Positions 38,931 to 47,945 of a DNA stretch of 64,000 nt are shown one piece after another; position 1 is the first letter of the stretch; every line of letters begins with the position of its first letter. The stretch comes from Scandinavium hiltneri (GTDB lineage Bacteria > Pseudomonadota > Gammaproteobacteria > Enterobacterales > Enterobacteriaceae). The position numbers and the translations under genes were made by a program. Where the stretch lies: contig NZ_JALIGE010000064.1 of NCBI RefSeq assembly GCF_024764835.1, positions 1-64,000 of the forward strand. The letters are read 5' to 3'. A model generated the notes under the pieces. It worked only from the letters and a program-made list of their open reading frames with translations. It had not been told where the DNA came from and did no database searches.

Positions 38931-39641
38931 TCAAATGAAACGATAGTCGCCTTCTTCGCTCATCGCCAGCGTCACGTCGGCAGGTACACTCTCGCTGAGA
39001 ACGCGGTCGACATTTGGCCCATCGGTACGTCGATAAAAAGCTTCCGCGTCCTGCTTGCTCAGGCCGCCGGCTTGTTTTCTGGTAATGAGTCTCTGGCTCA
39101 ACGTAGCCGCCGGGGCGGTGATGAAAATCGAGAAATCACAATATTCCCGCAGCTTGCACCAATCGGCATCGTCGCGCAGCAGCCAGTTACCTTCCACCAC
39201 CACCAACGGCGCAGTCACCTGCAAGGCGTGCTCCTGCGGATCGTGCTTTTGCCGATCGTACTGGGGCCATGTGCCCTGCCCTTCACGGATTTGCCGTAGA
39301 TTTCCCGCCAGCTTTGCGACGTCAAAGGTCTCTGGCGCGCCTTTATAGGGACGTAAACCTTCCGCGTCCAGCCAGTCGTTGTAGTGGTGAAAACCGTCCA
39401 TCGGCAGCGTTTGCAGCGCCGGGAGTTCGGCGTCCTGTGCGGCGAGCCACGCCCAGAACGCCGTGAGCGTCGACTTGCCGGTACCCGGTGGCGCGCTCAG
39501 AAAAACAATCGTGCGTTGATGCGGCGCGGCGGCGTGCAGTCTCGCCAGCCTTTGCAGCAGAGGTTTATGGACGATTTCAATATCCTGTTCACTAAAATGG
39601 GCATCAACATCAATCCCATTAATGGTCAGCATTATCTTCAC
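38931..39641 (-). CDS. yggC: P-loop sugar/nucleoside kinase-like protein YggC
   Basis: A 236-residue protein of the uridine kinase / phosphoribulokinase / pantothenate kinase P-loop group. Walker A is SAPPGTGKST (residues about 50-59); a Walker-B-like region VVVEGNWLL and the PMDGFHHYNDWL segment are typical of the YggC/FrcK type. Its substrate is not established. The start overlaps the yggD end by 4 bp. It is the last gene of the cmtB-cmtA-yggP-yggF-yggD-yggC run, where a sugar kinase would fit. Confidence 0.88.
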   Translation of the reverse strand: MKIMLTINGIDVDAHFSEQDIEIVHKPLLQRLARLHAAAPHQRTIVFLSAPPGTGKSTLTAFWAWLAAQDAELPALQTLPMDGFHHYNDWLDAEGLRPYKGAPETFDVAKLAGNLRQIREGQGTWPQYDRQKHDPQEHALQVTAPLVVVEGNWLLRDDADWCKLREYCDFSIFITAPAATLSQRLITRKQAGGLSKQDAEAFYRRTDGPNVDRVLSESVPADVTLAMSEEGDYRFI

Positions 39642-40147
39642 GGCGTTAATTCCTTGAGAATTGCCGTTACTGCGAGGGCCAACGCGGTTTTGATCATCCC
39701 GATGAAGCGGCTTTCAGAGTACAGCGCGAAATCGGCAAACTTCATGCCCTTCAGAGCGTTATACATCGGAGTGTTATCGGTTATCGCATTCACGTTACAG
39801 ATAAAGTCCCAGGTCAGCTCATCAGTAAAACCCGGGGCGTTATCCTGCCCGCTCAGAAACTGATGGAACTGGGAAAAATGGGTGATATCGGCGTACAGCC
39901 ATTTATCCATTTTTCCCAGCGCATAGATCAGGCGGAGCGCCACATCGAGGTCATCGAGCGGCCCACTTTGCGCAAGTAACGGCTTCACTGCATATTCCAC
40001 AATTTCCTCATCGTTGTTGACGAATAACGACGGCAGAAAACGCTTAATTGCTTTTCGCAACAGCGCATTTGCCTCGCTCATAAAGGCTGGCAAAGTGTCC
40101 TGAGCGTTTAACTGCCCAAGCACTTCATCTTCAGTCAGTGCGGTCAT
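39638..40147 (-). CDS. yggD: MtlR-family protein YggD (FumE)
   Basis: A 169-residue all-helical protein of the MtlR (mannitol repressor) family. In E. coli YggD has been reported as a fumarase (FumE), which is unexpected for this fold; both labels should be kept. The location in a mannitol-type PTS operon favours a regulatory link. It lies 18 bp after yggF and overlaps yggC. Confidence 0.85.
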   Translation of the reverse strand: MTALTEDEVLGQLNAQDTLPAFMSEANALLRKAIKRFLPSLFVNNDEEIVEYAVKPLLAQSGPLDDLDVALRLIYALGKMDKWLYADITHFSQFHQFLSGQDNAPGFTDELTWDFICNVNAITDNTPMYNALKGMKFADFALYSESRFIGMIKTALALAVTAILKELTP

Positions 40148-40165
40148 TCGTCTCTCGATAAATCA

Positions 40166-41134
40166 TCAGGAATGCAGGGAGTTTATAATATTACACGTTC
40201 GGTCTATACCGTTGATCAGCATAGTGTGCGTTCGCACACCTTCGTTGGTCCGGCTAATACCCTGAAGTAAATCCCCGGCGGTAACGCCGGTCGCACTGAA
40301 CAAGATATCCTGGCTGCGCACCAGCTCGCCGAGGGTGTAGATACGGTTGACCGCCACGCCCATCTCCGCACAGCGGCGGCGCTCATCAGCGGCAATTTGG
40401 CGATGCTCGTCGCTTTCTCCTTTTGCCTCACAAAAATCGATAAGTTCGGCCTGCATATCGCCCGCCATCGCCGTCACCGCGCAGGCTGAGAGCACGCCTT
40501 CCGGCGCGCCCCCCACGGTAAACATCAGATCGAAAGCGTTATCTGGTTGGCAGGTGAGCACGCTGGCAGCAACATCGCCGTCCGGCAAAGCAAATACCTT
40601 TACGCCAAGGGCTGACGCTTCCTGAATGAATGCCTGAGAGCGCGGCTTATCCAGCGTGACCATTTTTAGTTCGCTCAACGGTTTGCCTAACGCACGTGCC
40701 ACGTTGCGCAAATTATCACTCAGCGAGTGCGCCAGATTGATAGCCCCGCGCGCTTTGCGGTTTACCACCAGCTTTTTCATGTACATGTCCGGGGCATGCA
40801 ACAGACTGCCGTGAGGAGCAAATGCCATTACCGCCAGCGCGTTACTTTGCCCCATGGCCACCATCCGGGTTCCTTCAATCGGATCCACGGCGATATCCAC
40901 GCCCGGCCCGGTCCCGCTGCCGACCTGCTCACCGATATACAGCATCGGGGCATTGTCGATTTCGCCCTCGCCAATCACAATGCGGCCCTGCATTGGGATG
41001 TCATTCAGGGCCTGACGCATGGCGATCACCGCCAGGTCATCTATCGCATTCTTATCGCCGCATCCGGTTTGCGGCCAGGCCGCCAGTGCAGCCCGCTCCG
41101 TGGTGCGAATCAGCGACCACGCTAATGAGTTCAT
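40166..41134 (-). CDS. yggF: class II fructose-1,6-bisphosphatase-like protein YggF
   Basis: A 322-residue GlpX-family phosphatase. The metal-binding motifs are visible: VIGEGEIDNAPMLYIGE and DIAVDPIEGTRMVAMG, plus ALPDGDVAASVL. E. coli YggF hydrolyses fructose 1,6-bisphosphate in vitro, but its operon suggests another sugar bisphosphate in vivo. It overlaps yggP by 4 bp. One residue longer than the E. coli protein. Confidence 0.92.
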   Translation of the reverse strand: MNSLAWSLIRTTERAALAAWPQTGCGDKNAIDDLAVIAMRQALNDIPMQGRIVIGEGEIDNAPMLYIGEQVGSGTGPGVDIAVDPIEGTRMVAMGQSNALAVMAFAPHGSLLHAPDMYMKKLVVNRKARGAINLAHSLSDNLRNVARALGKPLSELKMVTLDKPRSQAFIQEASALGVKVFALPDGDVAASVLTCQPDNAFDLMFTVGGAPEGVLSACAVTAMAGDMQAELIDFCEAKGESDEHRQIAADERRRCAEMGVAVNRIYTLGELVRSQDILFSATGVTAGDLLQGISRTNEGVRTHTMLINGIDRTCNIINSLHS

Positions 41135-42408
41135 TGCGCGGCCTCCCCGGTGTCGACCCCAAACTGCGCCAACAGATATTGCTCGGCCTGCTCGTTCCAG
41201 ATGCCATGCGTGGGTTCAACCAGCCGCGCCAGTTCGCGGAACAGCGGGTCGGTTTTACCCTTCTCAGCAAAATCAGCAATCGCCGTCAGCGGCATAGTGA
41301 CGCTGTTATAAATAAGCTTTTTGCCGCCGGGAATGTCCGGCAGATTGAGTACCGTGTCCGGTACCGCATCCAGCCCACCAATATGCGTCACCATAAAGGA
41401 AGGTTGCAATTGCCCGGCCGCACTCAGCGCGATGGCCTCTTTCATGTCGTCCGTCGAGCCCCCCGACGTGCCGACGACGTGCGTCCGGTTGTAGTGCACG
41501 TTATAAAAGTTAAACGGCACGCTGAAGTGTTTATCCGTCGGACCGGCGAAGAAGTTCAGACAGCCATCTTCCGCCAGTAGCCCGTCCGCCAGTTCCACCA
41601 CAGCAGGGACGGCAGCGTAAACGAATACGTCATCGAACCCTTCGCCGCCCGTCAGCGCGCGCAGTTCGTCCGCTGGATTTTCCATTTCGCGACTGTTGAC
41701 GTAAATCAGCTCAATCCCTTTACTCGCCGCCAGCGTTACGGGCAGCAATTTCTCGGCCTGTGCCAGCCGCACGTCATCAATATCCACCACCACAATGCGC
41801 GACGGTTTTATCTCACCATTAATCGCGTAATCAATCGCACCAATACCCATTGGCCCGGCGCAGGCCAGCAACGCCAGATTTCCGCCCGCTTTAATGCCCA
41901 TCTGATGGTCATAAATATACGGCGTGGTGTGATAGTTCGCTTTATAAGCGCCAATGATGCAGCACATTGGTTCCGCAAGTGACGCGGCGGCAAAATAAGA
42001 ACCGCTATACGGTAATACGCAGCCAAGAGTAATAGCCTGCTCGGGAATAATCATATAGGTGGCGTTACCGCCAAAATACTCATAGCTGTAGCCCGCAGAA
42101 TAACCGCTGGATAATCCCATCGCCGGTTGCAAAACAAACCGCTCACCTTTTTTATATTTACCGCTGAGATTTTTCCCCACCTCGACAATAACACCGGCAC
42201 ATTCATGCCCGGTAATAACAGGATGTTGTTCTAAATCATCTGGCACACGTTTATGCTCGCTGCCCAACAATGCGGCTTTCCAGGTAGATAAGCAGACGCT
42301 GTCTGAAATAACACTCACCAGCAATTCGTTATCATTTATTTCAGGTAATTCAAACTCACGGATGCGGATATCCCGCGGACCATATATAGCCGCTACTTTG
42401 GTTTTCAT
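41131..42408 (-). CDS. yggP: zinc-type alcohol/polyol dehydrogenase YggP
   Basis: A 425-residue member of the medium-chain dehydrogenase family. It has the GHECAGVIVEVG zinc/structural segment and a Rossmann region (LLACAGPMGIGAIDYAINGE; VVVDIDDVRLAQAEKLLP). Substrate unknown. Its place between a PTS permease (cmtA) and a sugar bisphosphatase (yggF) suggests oxidation of a polyol phosphate, as MtlD does for mannitol 1-phosphate, although MtlD belongs to a different family. Confidence 0.87.
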   Translation of the reverse strand: MKTKVAAIYGPRDIRIREFELPEINDNELLVSVISDSVCLSTWKAALLGSEHKRVPDDLEQHPVITGHECAGVIVEVGKNLSGKYKKGERFVLQPAMGLSSGYSAGYSYEYFGGNATYMIIPEQAITLGCVLPYSGSYFAAASLAEPMCCIIGAYKANYHTTPYIYDHQMGIKAGGNLALLACAGPMGIGAIDYAINGEIKPSRIVVVDIDDVRLAQAEKLLPVTLAASKGIELIYVNSREMENPADELRALTGGEGFDDVFVYAAVPAVVELADGLLAEDGCLNFFAGPTDKHFSVPFNFYNVHYNRTHVVGTSGGSTDDMKEAIALSAAGQLQPSFMVTHIGGLDAVPDTVLNLPDIPGGKKLIYNSVTMPLTAIADFAEKGKTDPLFRELARLVEPTHGIWNEQAEQYLLAQFGVDTGEAAQ

Positions 42409-42434
42409 TATTGACCTCGACGAATGAATGAACG

Positions 42435-43811
42435 TTATGCGCTAAGCTGTTTAAATAATGTGTCCAACTGTGGGTCGCCGATGTAGTTATTAATTAACAC
42501 CAGCGGTTTATGGCTAACGCGTTTTACGCGTCCTTCGAGACTGGCGTGGGTCACAATAATATCGGCGTCGTCAGGGACGTTTTCGATAGCATAATGTTTG
42601 ACCTCGATACTCAGCCCGTTCTTTTCAAGGCGCTTGCGGAAAGTGGTCGCCCCCATCGCACTGGATCCCATTCCGGCGTCACACACGAAGGCAATGCGCT
42701 GCACGCTGGTGTAGGAAAACGCGCCTTCCTGCTTCATTGCTTTCACGCTCTTGGCCGACTCTGTGAAGGTATCTTCCCCTTGTACTTCGGTACTTTTTTC
42801 CATTTTGAGGATAAGTGACGTCACCGCGAACGATACAACCGCCCCGACGGTCACGCCTGCCAGAGTGGCGACAAACGATCCCTTTGGCGTCAGTGCCAGA
42901 TAGGCAAAGATGGAGCCAGGGCTTGGGCCCGCGACCAGTCCACCGCCGAGCAGATTGAAGGTATAAATGCCTGACATCCCGCCTGCAATCATCGCCAGCA
43001 GGGTCAACGGCTTCATCAGCACATACGGGAAATAGAGTTCATGGATACCGCCGAGGAAGTGAATAATCATCGCCCCAGGTGCCGACTTTTTACTCATGCC
43101 TTTGCCAAATACCGCAAAGCCCAGCAGCAACCCCAGACCCGGCCCTGGATTCGATGCGACCATAAAGAAGATGGACTTGCCGGTTTCAGACGCCTGCTGC
43201 ATACCCAGCGGATAATAAACCCCCTGATCGATAGCATTATTCAGAAACAGGATCTTAGCCGGTTCATTGATTATCGACAGCAGCGGCAAATAGCCGGTGT
43301 GCACCAGCGCTTCGATGCAGCCTTTGACGAAGGTGTTGGCGATAAGTACCGCCGGTCCAATGATTTCAAAACCCAGCAGGCACAGCAGCATCCCGGCGAT
43401 ACCCAGCGAGAAATTATTGATAACCATCTCAAAACCGGCGGGAATACGTTTCTCCAGCAGCCTGTCGATATGCTTAATCACTAAACCACCGAGCGGGCCC
43501 ATGATCATCGCACCGATAAACATTGGGATATCCGCCCCGACAATCACCCCGAGGGTACCAATCCCGCCCATTACCGCGCCACGCTTGCCGCCGACAAGAT
43601 GGCCGCCGGTTGAACCAATCATCACCGGCAGCAAATAGGTAATCATCGGGCCGACTATCCTGGCGAAATGCTCATTGGGCAACCAGCCAGTCGGGATAAA
43701 TAAAGCGGTAATAAACCCCCAGGCAATAAATGCACCGATATTGGGGATGACCATGGCGGTCAAAAAGCCCCCAAAAGCCTGGACTTTTGCACGAGCAGAC
43801 TTATTTTCCAT
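42435..43811 (-). CDS. cmtA: mannitol-type PTS EIIBC component CmtA
   Basis: A 458-residue PTS permease. An EIIC membrane domain (residues about 1-340, with GGIHELYFPYVLMKP, the substrate motif of mannitol permeases) is fused to an EIIB domain whose phosphorylated Cys lies in FVCDAGMGSSAMGA. EIIA is supplied by cmtB, 27 bp upstream. In E. coli K-12 cmtAB is called cryptic; here both frames are intact. The polyol carried is unknown. Confidence 0.92.
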   Translation of the reverse strand: MENKSARAKVQAFGGFLTAMVIPNIGAFIAWGFITALFIPTGWLPNEHFARIVGPMITYLLPVMIGSTGGHLVGGKRGAVMGGIGTLGVIVGADIPMFIGAMIMGPLGGLVIKHIDRLLEKRIPAGFEMVINNFSLGIAGMLLCLLGFEIIGPAVLIANTFVKGCIEALVHTGYLPLLSIINEPAKILFLNNAIDQGVYYPLGMQQASETGKSIFFMVASNPGPGLGLLLGFAVFGKGMSKKSAPGAMIIHFLGGIHELYFPYVLMKPLTLLAMIAGGMSGIYTFNLLGGGLVAGPSPGSIFAYLALTPKGSFVATLAGVTVGAVVSFAVTSLILKMEKSTEVQGEDTFTESAKSVKAMKQEGAFSYTSVQRIAFVCDAGMGSSAMGATTFRKRLEKNGLSIEVKHYAIENVPDDADIIVTHASLEGRVKRVSHKPLVLINNYIGDPQLDTLFKQLSA

Positions 43812-43838
43812 AATGAAATCCTGAGAAGGAAATGGGTA

Positions 43839-44282
43839 TCAAGCGCGGGCGAGAATATCCACGAGCTGTTCTTCAGATTGTGCCGCTAATAATTCTGAAA
43901 GATTCTCTTCTTCACACAGCAGCTCGCTTAGCGCCTGAATGGCATCGATATGTGAAGTTGAATCCGCAGCAGATAATCCGATCAATAATTTAACCGGTTC
44001 ATTATCTTCACCAAACCCAACATGTTGTTTAAGTAAAGTGAGCGATAATCCTGTTTTCAGCGCACCACATTCTGGCCGGGCATGTGGCATTGCCACTCCG
44101 GGAGCCAGAATATAATACGGGCCATTATTCAACGTAGACTCTTTTATCTCCTGAACGTATTTTTCGTTAACATAACGGTGTTTTAATAACGACTCCATCG
44201 AAAAGTCGATGGCCTGTTGCCATGACTCTGCCGAGTTCCTGATCGATATCGATGACGTGGGAAAATAATCGATTAATCGCAT
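43839..44282 (-). CDS. cmtB: mannitol-type PTS EIIA component CmtB
   Basis: A 147-residue EIIA of the mannitol/fructose class. The phosphorylated His lies in GVAMPHARPECG. It receives phosphate from HPr and passes it to the EIIB domain of CmtA. It is the first gene of the six-gene operon; the leader upstream contains a good CRP site. Confidence 0.92.
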   Translation of the reverse strand: MRLIDYFPTSSISIRNSAESWQQAIDFSMESLLKHRYVNEKYVQEIKESTLNNGPYYILAPGVAMPHARPECGALKTGLSLTLLKQHVGFGEDNEPVKLLIGLSAADSTSHIDAIQALSELLCEEENLSELLAAQSEEQLVDILARA

Positions 44283-44464
44283 AACGGATCCTCACATTTT
44301 ATTTTCGGGGGTAGCCAGTATTAAAAACCTGGCTGATGAAAATAAAATACGCGCGGCGAGAGATGAAAGCAATCGAGGAGATTTGAGCGAGCTTTTAGCA
44401 AGCCGGATAAACTGAACAATACAAATCAATAATTTGCAACGAACAATAAAAATAGCAACTCTGT

Positions 44465-44486
44465 AAATGTGATTTACATCGCACAT
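44465..44486. promoter_or_regulatory. CRP site of the cmtB operon
   Basis: TGTGA-TTTACA-TCGCA, flanked by AAA and CATT, matches the CRP consensus with one mismatch. It lies about 190 bp before the cmtB start. A weaker second match (TGCAA-N6-TCACA) lies at 44512-44527. The rest of 44283-44567 is AT-rich with no gene. Confidence 0.7.
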
Positions 44487-44567
44487 TCATAAAAAACACA
44501 AAATCAATAATTGCAATGCAGATCACACTTAAAGCATTGTCAGACGCAATTTAATTCATTCCCAAAT

Positions 44568-44594
44568 AAAAAGGGCCGCTTGTGCGACCCTTTT
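44568..44594 (-). terminator. tktA terminator
   Basis: On the minus strand AAAAGGGTCGC and GCGGCCCTTTTT pair around ACAA (one bulge), followed by ATTTGGG. It is 31 bp after the tktA stop. Confidence 0.8.
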
Positions 44595-44624
44595 CCTCTT
44601 CCATTGCTGGCAGCAGAAGAGACT

Positions 44625-46616
44625 TTACAGCAGTTCTTTCGCTTTCGCGACCACGTTGGCCACGGTGAAACCGAACTCTTCGAACAGCAGTTCTGCCGGA
44701 GCAGATTCGCCGAAGGACGTCATGCCGACGATAGCGCCGTTCAGACCCACATATTTGAACCAGTAATCTGCGATACCGGCTTCGATAGCCACGCGTGCCG
44801 ACACGGCTTTCGGTAGCACGGATTCACGGTATGCCGCGTCCTGCTTGTCGAATGCGTCGGTAGACGGCATGGAAACCACACGCGCTTTAACGCCTTCAGC
44901 AGAGAGCTGATCCCACGCTGCAACAGCCAGTTCAACTTCAGAACCGGTTGCGATGAAGATAACCTGCGGCTGACCGTCACAATCTTTCAGAACGTATGCA
45001 CCACGAGCCACGTCTGCCAGCTGCTGAGCGGTACGATCCTGTTGCGCCAGGTTCTGACGAGAAAGGATAAGCGCGGTTGGGCCATCGTGACGCTCAACGG
45101 CATATTTCCACGCCACTGCGGATTCAACCTGGTCACATGGACGCCATGTGCTCATGTTCGGCGTCACGCGCAGGGATGCCAGCTGCTCAACAGGCTGGTG
45201 AGTCGGGCCATCTTCGCCCAGACCGATAGAATCGTGGGTGTAGACCATCACCTGACGCTGTTTCATCAGCGCAGCCATACGTACGGCGTTACGAGCGTAC
45301 TCAACAAACATCAGGAAGGTAGAGGTGTACGGCAGGAAACCGCCGTGCAGCGCGATACCGTTGGCAATCGCAGTCATACCGAATTCACGCACGCCGTAAT
45401 GGATATAGTTACCCGCGGTGTCTTCGTTGATCGCTTTAGAACCAGACCAGATAGTCAGGTTGGACGGCGCCAGGTCAGCAGAACCGCCGAGGAACTCAGG
45501 CAGCCATGGACCAAACGCTTCGATAGCGTTCTGAGAGGCTTTACGGCTCGCGATTTTCGCTGGATTTGCCTGAAGATTCTCGATGAAAGCCTGTGCTTTT
45601 GCATCGAAATCAGCGGGCATTTCGTTCTTCATGCGACGCGTAAATTCTTTAGCTTCCTGTGGGAAGGCTTTAGCGTAGGCAGCGAACTTCTCGTTCCAGG
45701 TGGCTTCTTTAGCCTGACCTGCTTCTTTCGCATCCCACTGAGCATAGATTTCAGACGGGATTTCGAATGGCGCGTATTTCCAGCCCAGCTGCTCACGCGT
45801 TGCGGCAACTTCAGCTTCACCCAGCGGAGCACCGTGGGAATCGTGCGTACCGGCTTTGTTCGGCGAACCGAAACCGATGATGGTTTTGCACATCAGCAGA
45901 GACGGTTTGTCCGTCACTTTGCGCGCTTCTTCGACTGCACGCTTGATAGCGTCTGCGTCGTGACCGTCAACGCCAGTAACAACGTGCCAGCCGTAGGCTT
46001 CGAAACGCTGTGCGGTGTTGTCGGTGAACCAGCCTTCAACGTGACCGTCGATGGAGATGCCATTGTCGTCGTAGAACGCAACCAGTTTGCCCAGCTTCAG
46101 GGTACCCGCCAGGGAGCACACTTCGTGGGAGATACCTTCCATCATGCAGCCATCACCCATGAACGCATAGGTGAAGTGGTCGACGATGTCGTGACCTGGA
46201 CGGTTGAACTGCGCGGCCATGGTTTTTTCCGCGATAGCCATACCGACTGCGTTAGCAATGCCCTGACCCAGCGGGCCAGTAGTGGTTTCGACACCGGCGG
46301 TGTAGCCCACTTCCGGGTGGCCTGGCGTTTTGGAGTGCAGCTGACGGAAGTTCTGAAGTTCAGACATCGGCAGATCGTAGCCTGTAAGGTGCAACAGGCT
46401 ATAAATCAGCATAGAGCCGTGACCGTTAGACAGCACGAAGCGGTCACGATCGGCCCAGGATGGATTCTGTGGATTGTGGTTCAGGAAATCGCGCCACAGG
46501 ACTTCGGCAATGTCAGCCATACCCATTGGGGCACCCGGGTGGCCGGATTTGGCTTTCTGTACTGCATCCATGCTCAGCGCACGAATAGCATTAGCAAGCT
46601 CTTTACGTGAGGACAT
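44625..46616 (-). CDS. tktA: transketolase A
   Basis: Thiamine-diphosphate enzyme of the pentose phosphate pathway moving two-carbon units between sugar phosphates. The 663-residue protein has the ThDP/Mg motif GDGCMMEGISHEVCSLAGTL ending in FYDDN, catalytic His in THDSIGLGEDGPTHQP, and Glu of the MTAIANGIALHGG region. Length equals E. coli TktA. Position next to the cmt/ygg operon and loiP matches E. coli. Confidence 0.97.
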   Translation of the reverse strand: MSSRKELANAIRALSMDAVQKAKSGHPGAPMGMADIAEVLWRDFLNHNPQNPSWADRDRFVLSNGHGSMLIYSLLHLTGYDLPMSELQNFRQLHSKTPGHPEVGYTAGVETTTGPLGQGIANAVGMAIAEKTMAAQFNRPGHDIVDHFTYAFMGDGCMMEGISHEVCSLAGTLKLGKLVAFYDDNGISIDGHVEGWFTDNTAQRFEAYGWHVVTGVDGHDADAIKRAVEEARKVTDKPSLLMCKTIIGFGSPNKAGTHDSHGAPLGEAEVAATREQLGWKYAPFEIPSEIYAQWDAKEAGQAKEATWNEKFAAYAKAFPQEAKEFTRRMKNEMPADFDAKAQAFIENLQANPAKIASRKASQNAIEAFGPWLPEFLGGSADLAPSNLTIWSGSKAINEDTAGNYIHYGVREFGMTAIANGIALHGGFLPYTSTFLMFVEYARNAVRMAALMKQRQVMVYTHDSIGLGEDGPTHQPVEQLASLRVTPNMSTWRPCDQVESAVAWKYAVERHDGPTALILSRQNLAQQDRTAQQLADVARGAYVLKDCDGQPQVIFIATGSEVELAVAAWDQLSAEGVKARVVSMPSTDAFDKQDAAYRESVLPKAVSARVAIEAGIADYWFKYVGLNGAIVGMTSFGESAPAELLFEEFGFTVANVVAKAKELL

Positions 46617-46846
46617 TTTGACTCCAATCGGACTAATGAAGGCAATGCCAAAACGGCTTGACGACAGCGCGTTTTAGGCTACGCCGGAAAAAAGTGTGAA
46701 CAATGTAACCCAAGCCGCAAGTCATGTACATGGAGCATCCGCGCGGTGCCTGGGAAATCTCTGGATTGTGTCTACAGGTTGCGCAATCTCCTCGCTGCCT
46801 TGTCATTATTTTCTTTATACTTTGGCTAAATTCCGTTTATTGACCC
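46617..46846. promoter_or_regulatory. tktA / loiP intergenic region, promoter side
   Basis: 230 bp upstream of tktA, before ERIC copy C. It must hold the tktA promoter. No recognisable operator was found; the sequence around 46800-46830 is T-rich and may carry the promoter of loiP. Confidence 0.35.
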
Positions 46847-46970
46847 TACCCAAATAATTCGAGTCGCAGGAAGGCGGCAAGAGAGAAAATCCCGATGAGC
46901 TTACTCTGGTAAGTGATTCGGGTTTTTGAACGCAGCCAACGCATCGGCGGCTTGAAGAATGAAGGGGATA
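46847..46970. repeat. ERIC element, copy C (upstream of loiP)
   Basis: TACCCAAATAATTCGAGTCGC and GGCTTGAAGAATGAAGGGGATA are the ERIC end arms; the core hairpin is TTAC-TCTG-GTAA inside CCCGATGAGC / GTGATTCGGG. It lies 47 bp before loiP. Confidence 0.85.
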
Positions 46971-47017
46971 ACGGAATATTTCAGATAATGGCGACCCTTA
47001 ATTACGGAAAATTAATG

Positions 47018-47776
47018 ATGAAACTGCACTCTGTGGTATTGGCCTTTGGGATAGCGAGCGTTCTGACCGGGTGTCAGAATATGGATTCAAACGGACTGAT
47101 GAGTTCAGGTGCCGAAGTCTTTCAGGCTTACTCCCTGAGCGACGAACAGGTGAAAACGCTGAGCGATCAGTCCTGTAAAGAAATGGACAGCAAAGCGACT
47201 ATCGCGCCTGCCGGTAGCGATTACGCCAAACGCCTGAACACCATCGCCACAGCGCTAGGTGACAACATCAACGGTCAGCCAGTGAACTATAAGGTCTACG
47301 TCACTAAAGACGTCAACGCCTTTGCGATGGCCAATGGCTGCATCCGCGTCTACAGCGGGCTGATGGACATGATGACGGATAACGAAGTCGAAGCGGTGAT
47401 TGGTCACGAAATGGGTCACGTCGCACTCGGCCATGTGAAGAAAGGGATGCAGGTTGCGCTCAGCACTAACGCGTTGCGCGTGGCGGCAGCGTCTGCAGGC
47501 GGCATGATTGGCAGCCTGTCGCAGTCACAGCTTGGCGACTTGGGTGAAAAACTGGTGAACGCGCAGTTCTCCCAGCGCCAGGAATCCGAGGCGGATGACT
47601 ACTCTTATGACCTGTTGCGCAAGCGCGGGATCAACCCATCGGGTCTGGCGACCAGCTTTGAAAAACTGGCGAAACTGGAAGCCGGACGTCAAAGCTCGAT
47701 GCTCGACGATCACCCGGCCTCCGAAGAACGTGCGCAGCATATTCGCGATCGTATGAAGGCGGATGGGATTAAGTAA
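47018..47776 (+). CDS. loiP: metalloprotease lipoprotein LoiP (YggG)
   Basis: Outer-membrane M48 zinc protease induced at low osmolarity in E. coli. The 252-residue precursor has a lipobox SVLTGC (Cys19), the zinc motif VIGHEMGHVALGH and the third ligand Glu in QRQESEADDYSYDLL. I chose the second of two tandem ATGs (47018), giving the E. coli length. An open frame extends upstream through the ERIC but has no family similarity. A GC-rich hairpin (47784-47809) follows the stop without a T-run. Confidence 0.93.
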   Translation: MKLHSVVLAFGIASVLTGCQNMDSNGLMSSGAEVFQAYSLSDEQVKTLSDQSCKEMDSKATIAPAGSDYAKRLNTIATALGDNINGQPVNYKVYVTKDVNAFAMANGCIRVYSGLMDMMTDNEVEAVIGHEMGHVALGHVKKGMQVALSTNALRVAAASAGGMIGSLSQSQLGDLGEKLVNAQFSQRQESEADDYSYDLLRKRGINPSGLATSFEKLAKLEAGRQSSMLDDHPASEERAQHIRDRMKADGIK

Positions 47777-47817
47777 AAATATCGCCAATAACGGTCAGGC
47801 GTTATTGGCACGCTGGT

Positions 47818-47943
47818 TATACCCGAAATAATTCGCGTTGCATTGAGGCGGCAAGCCCGGGATCCCCGGGAGCATAGATAACTATGTGACCAGGGATCCC
47901 GGGCGCAGCCAACAAAGATGCAGCGTGAAGAATGATGGGTATA
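47818..47943. repeat. ERIC element, copy D (between loiP and speB)
   Basis: A 126-bp palindrome with perfect 7-bp ends TATACCC / GGGTATA. The arms match ERIC (AATAATTCGCGTTGC; GCAGCGTGAAGAATGATG), but the core differs: CCCGGGATCCC repeats flank ATAG-ATAA-CTAT in place of the usual TTAC-ATAA-GTAA. It ends 2 bp from the speB stop codon. Confidence 0.85.
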
Positions 47944-47945
47944 GA

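Noticed and set aside
45042..46610. 522-codon open frame on the plus strand
   Set aside because: Antisense to the highly biased tktA gene; composition is that of a shadow frame.
46913..47017. Longer N-terminus of loiP
   Set aside because: The open frame upstream runs through ERIC C and would bury the lipoprotein signal peptide.
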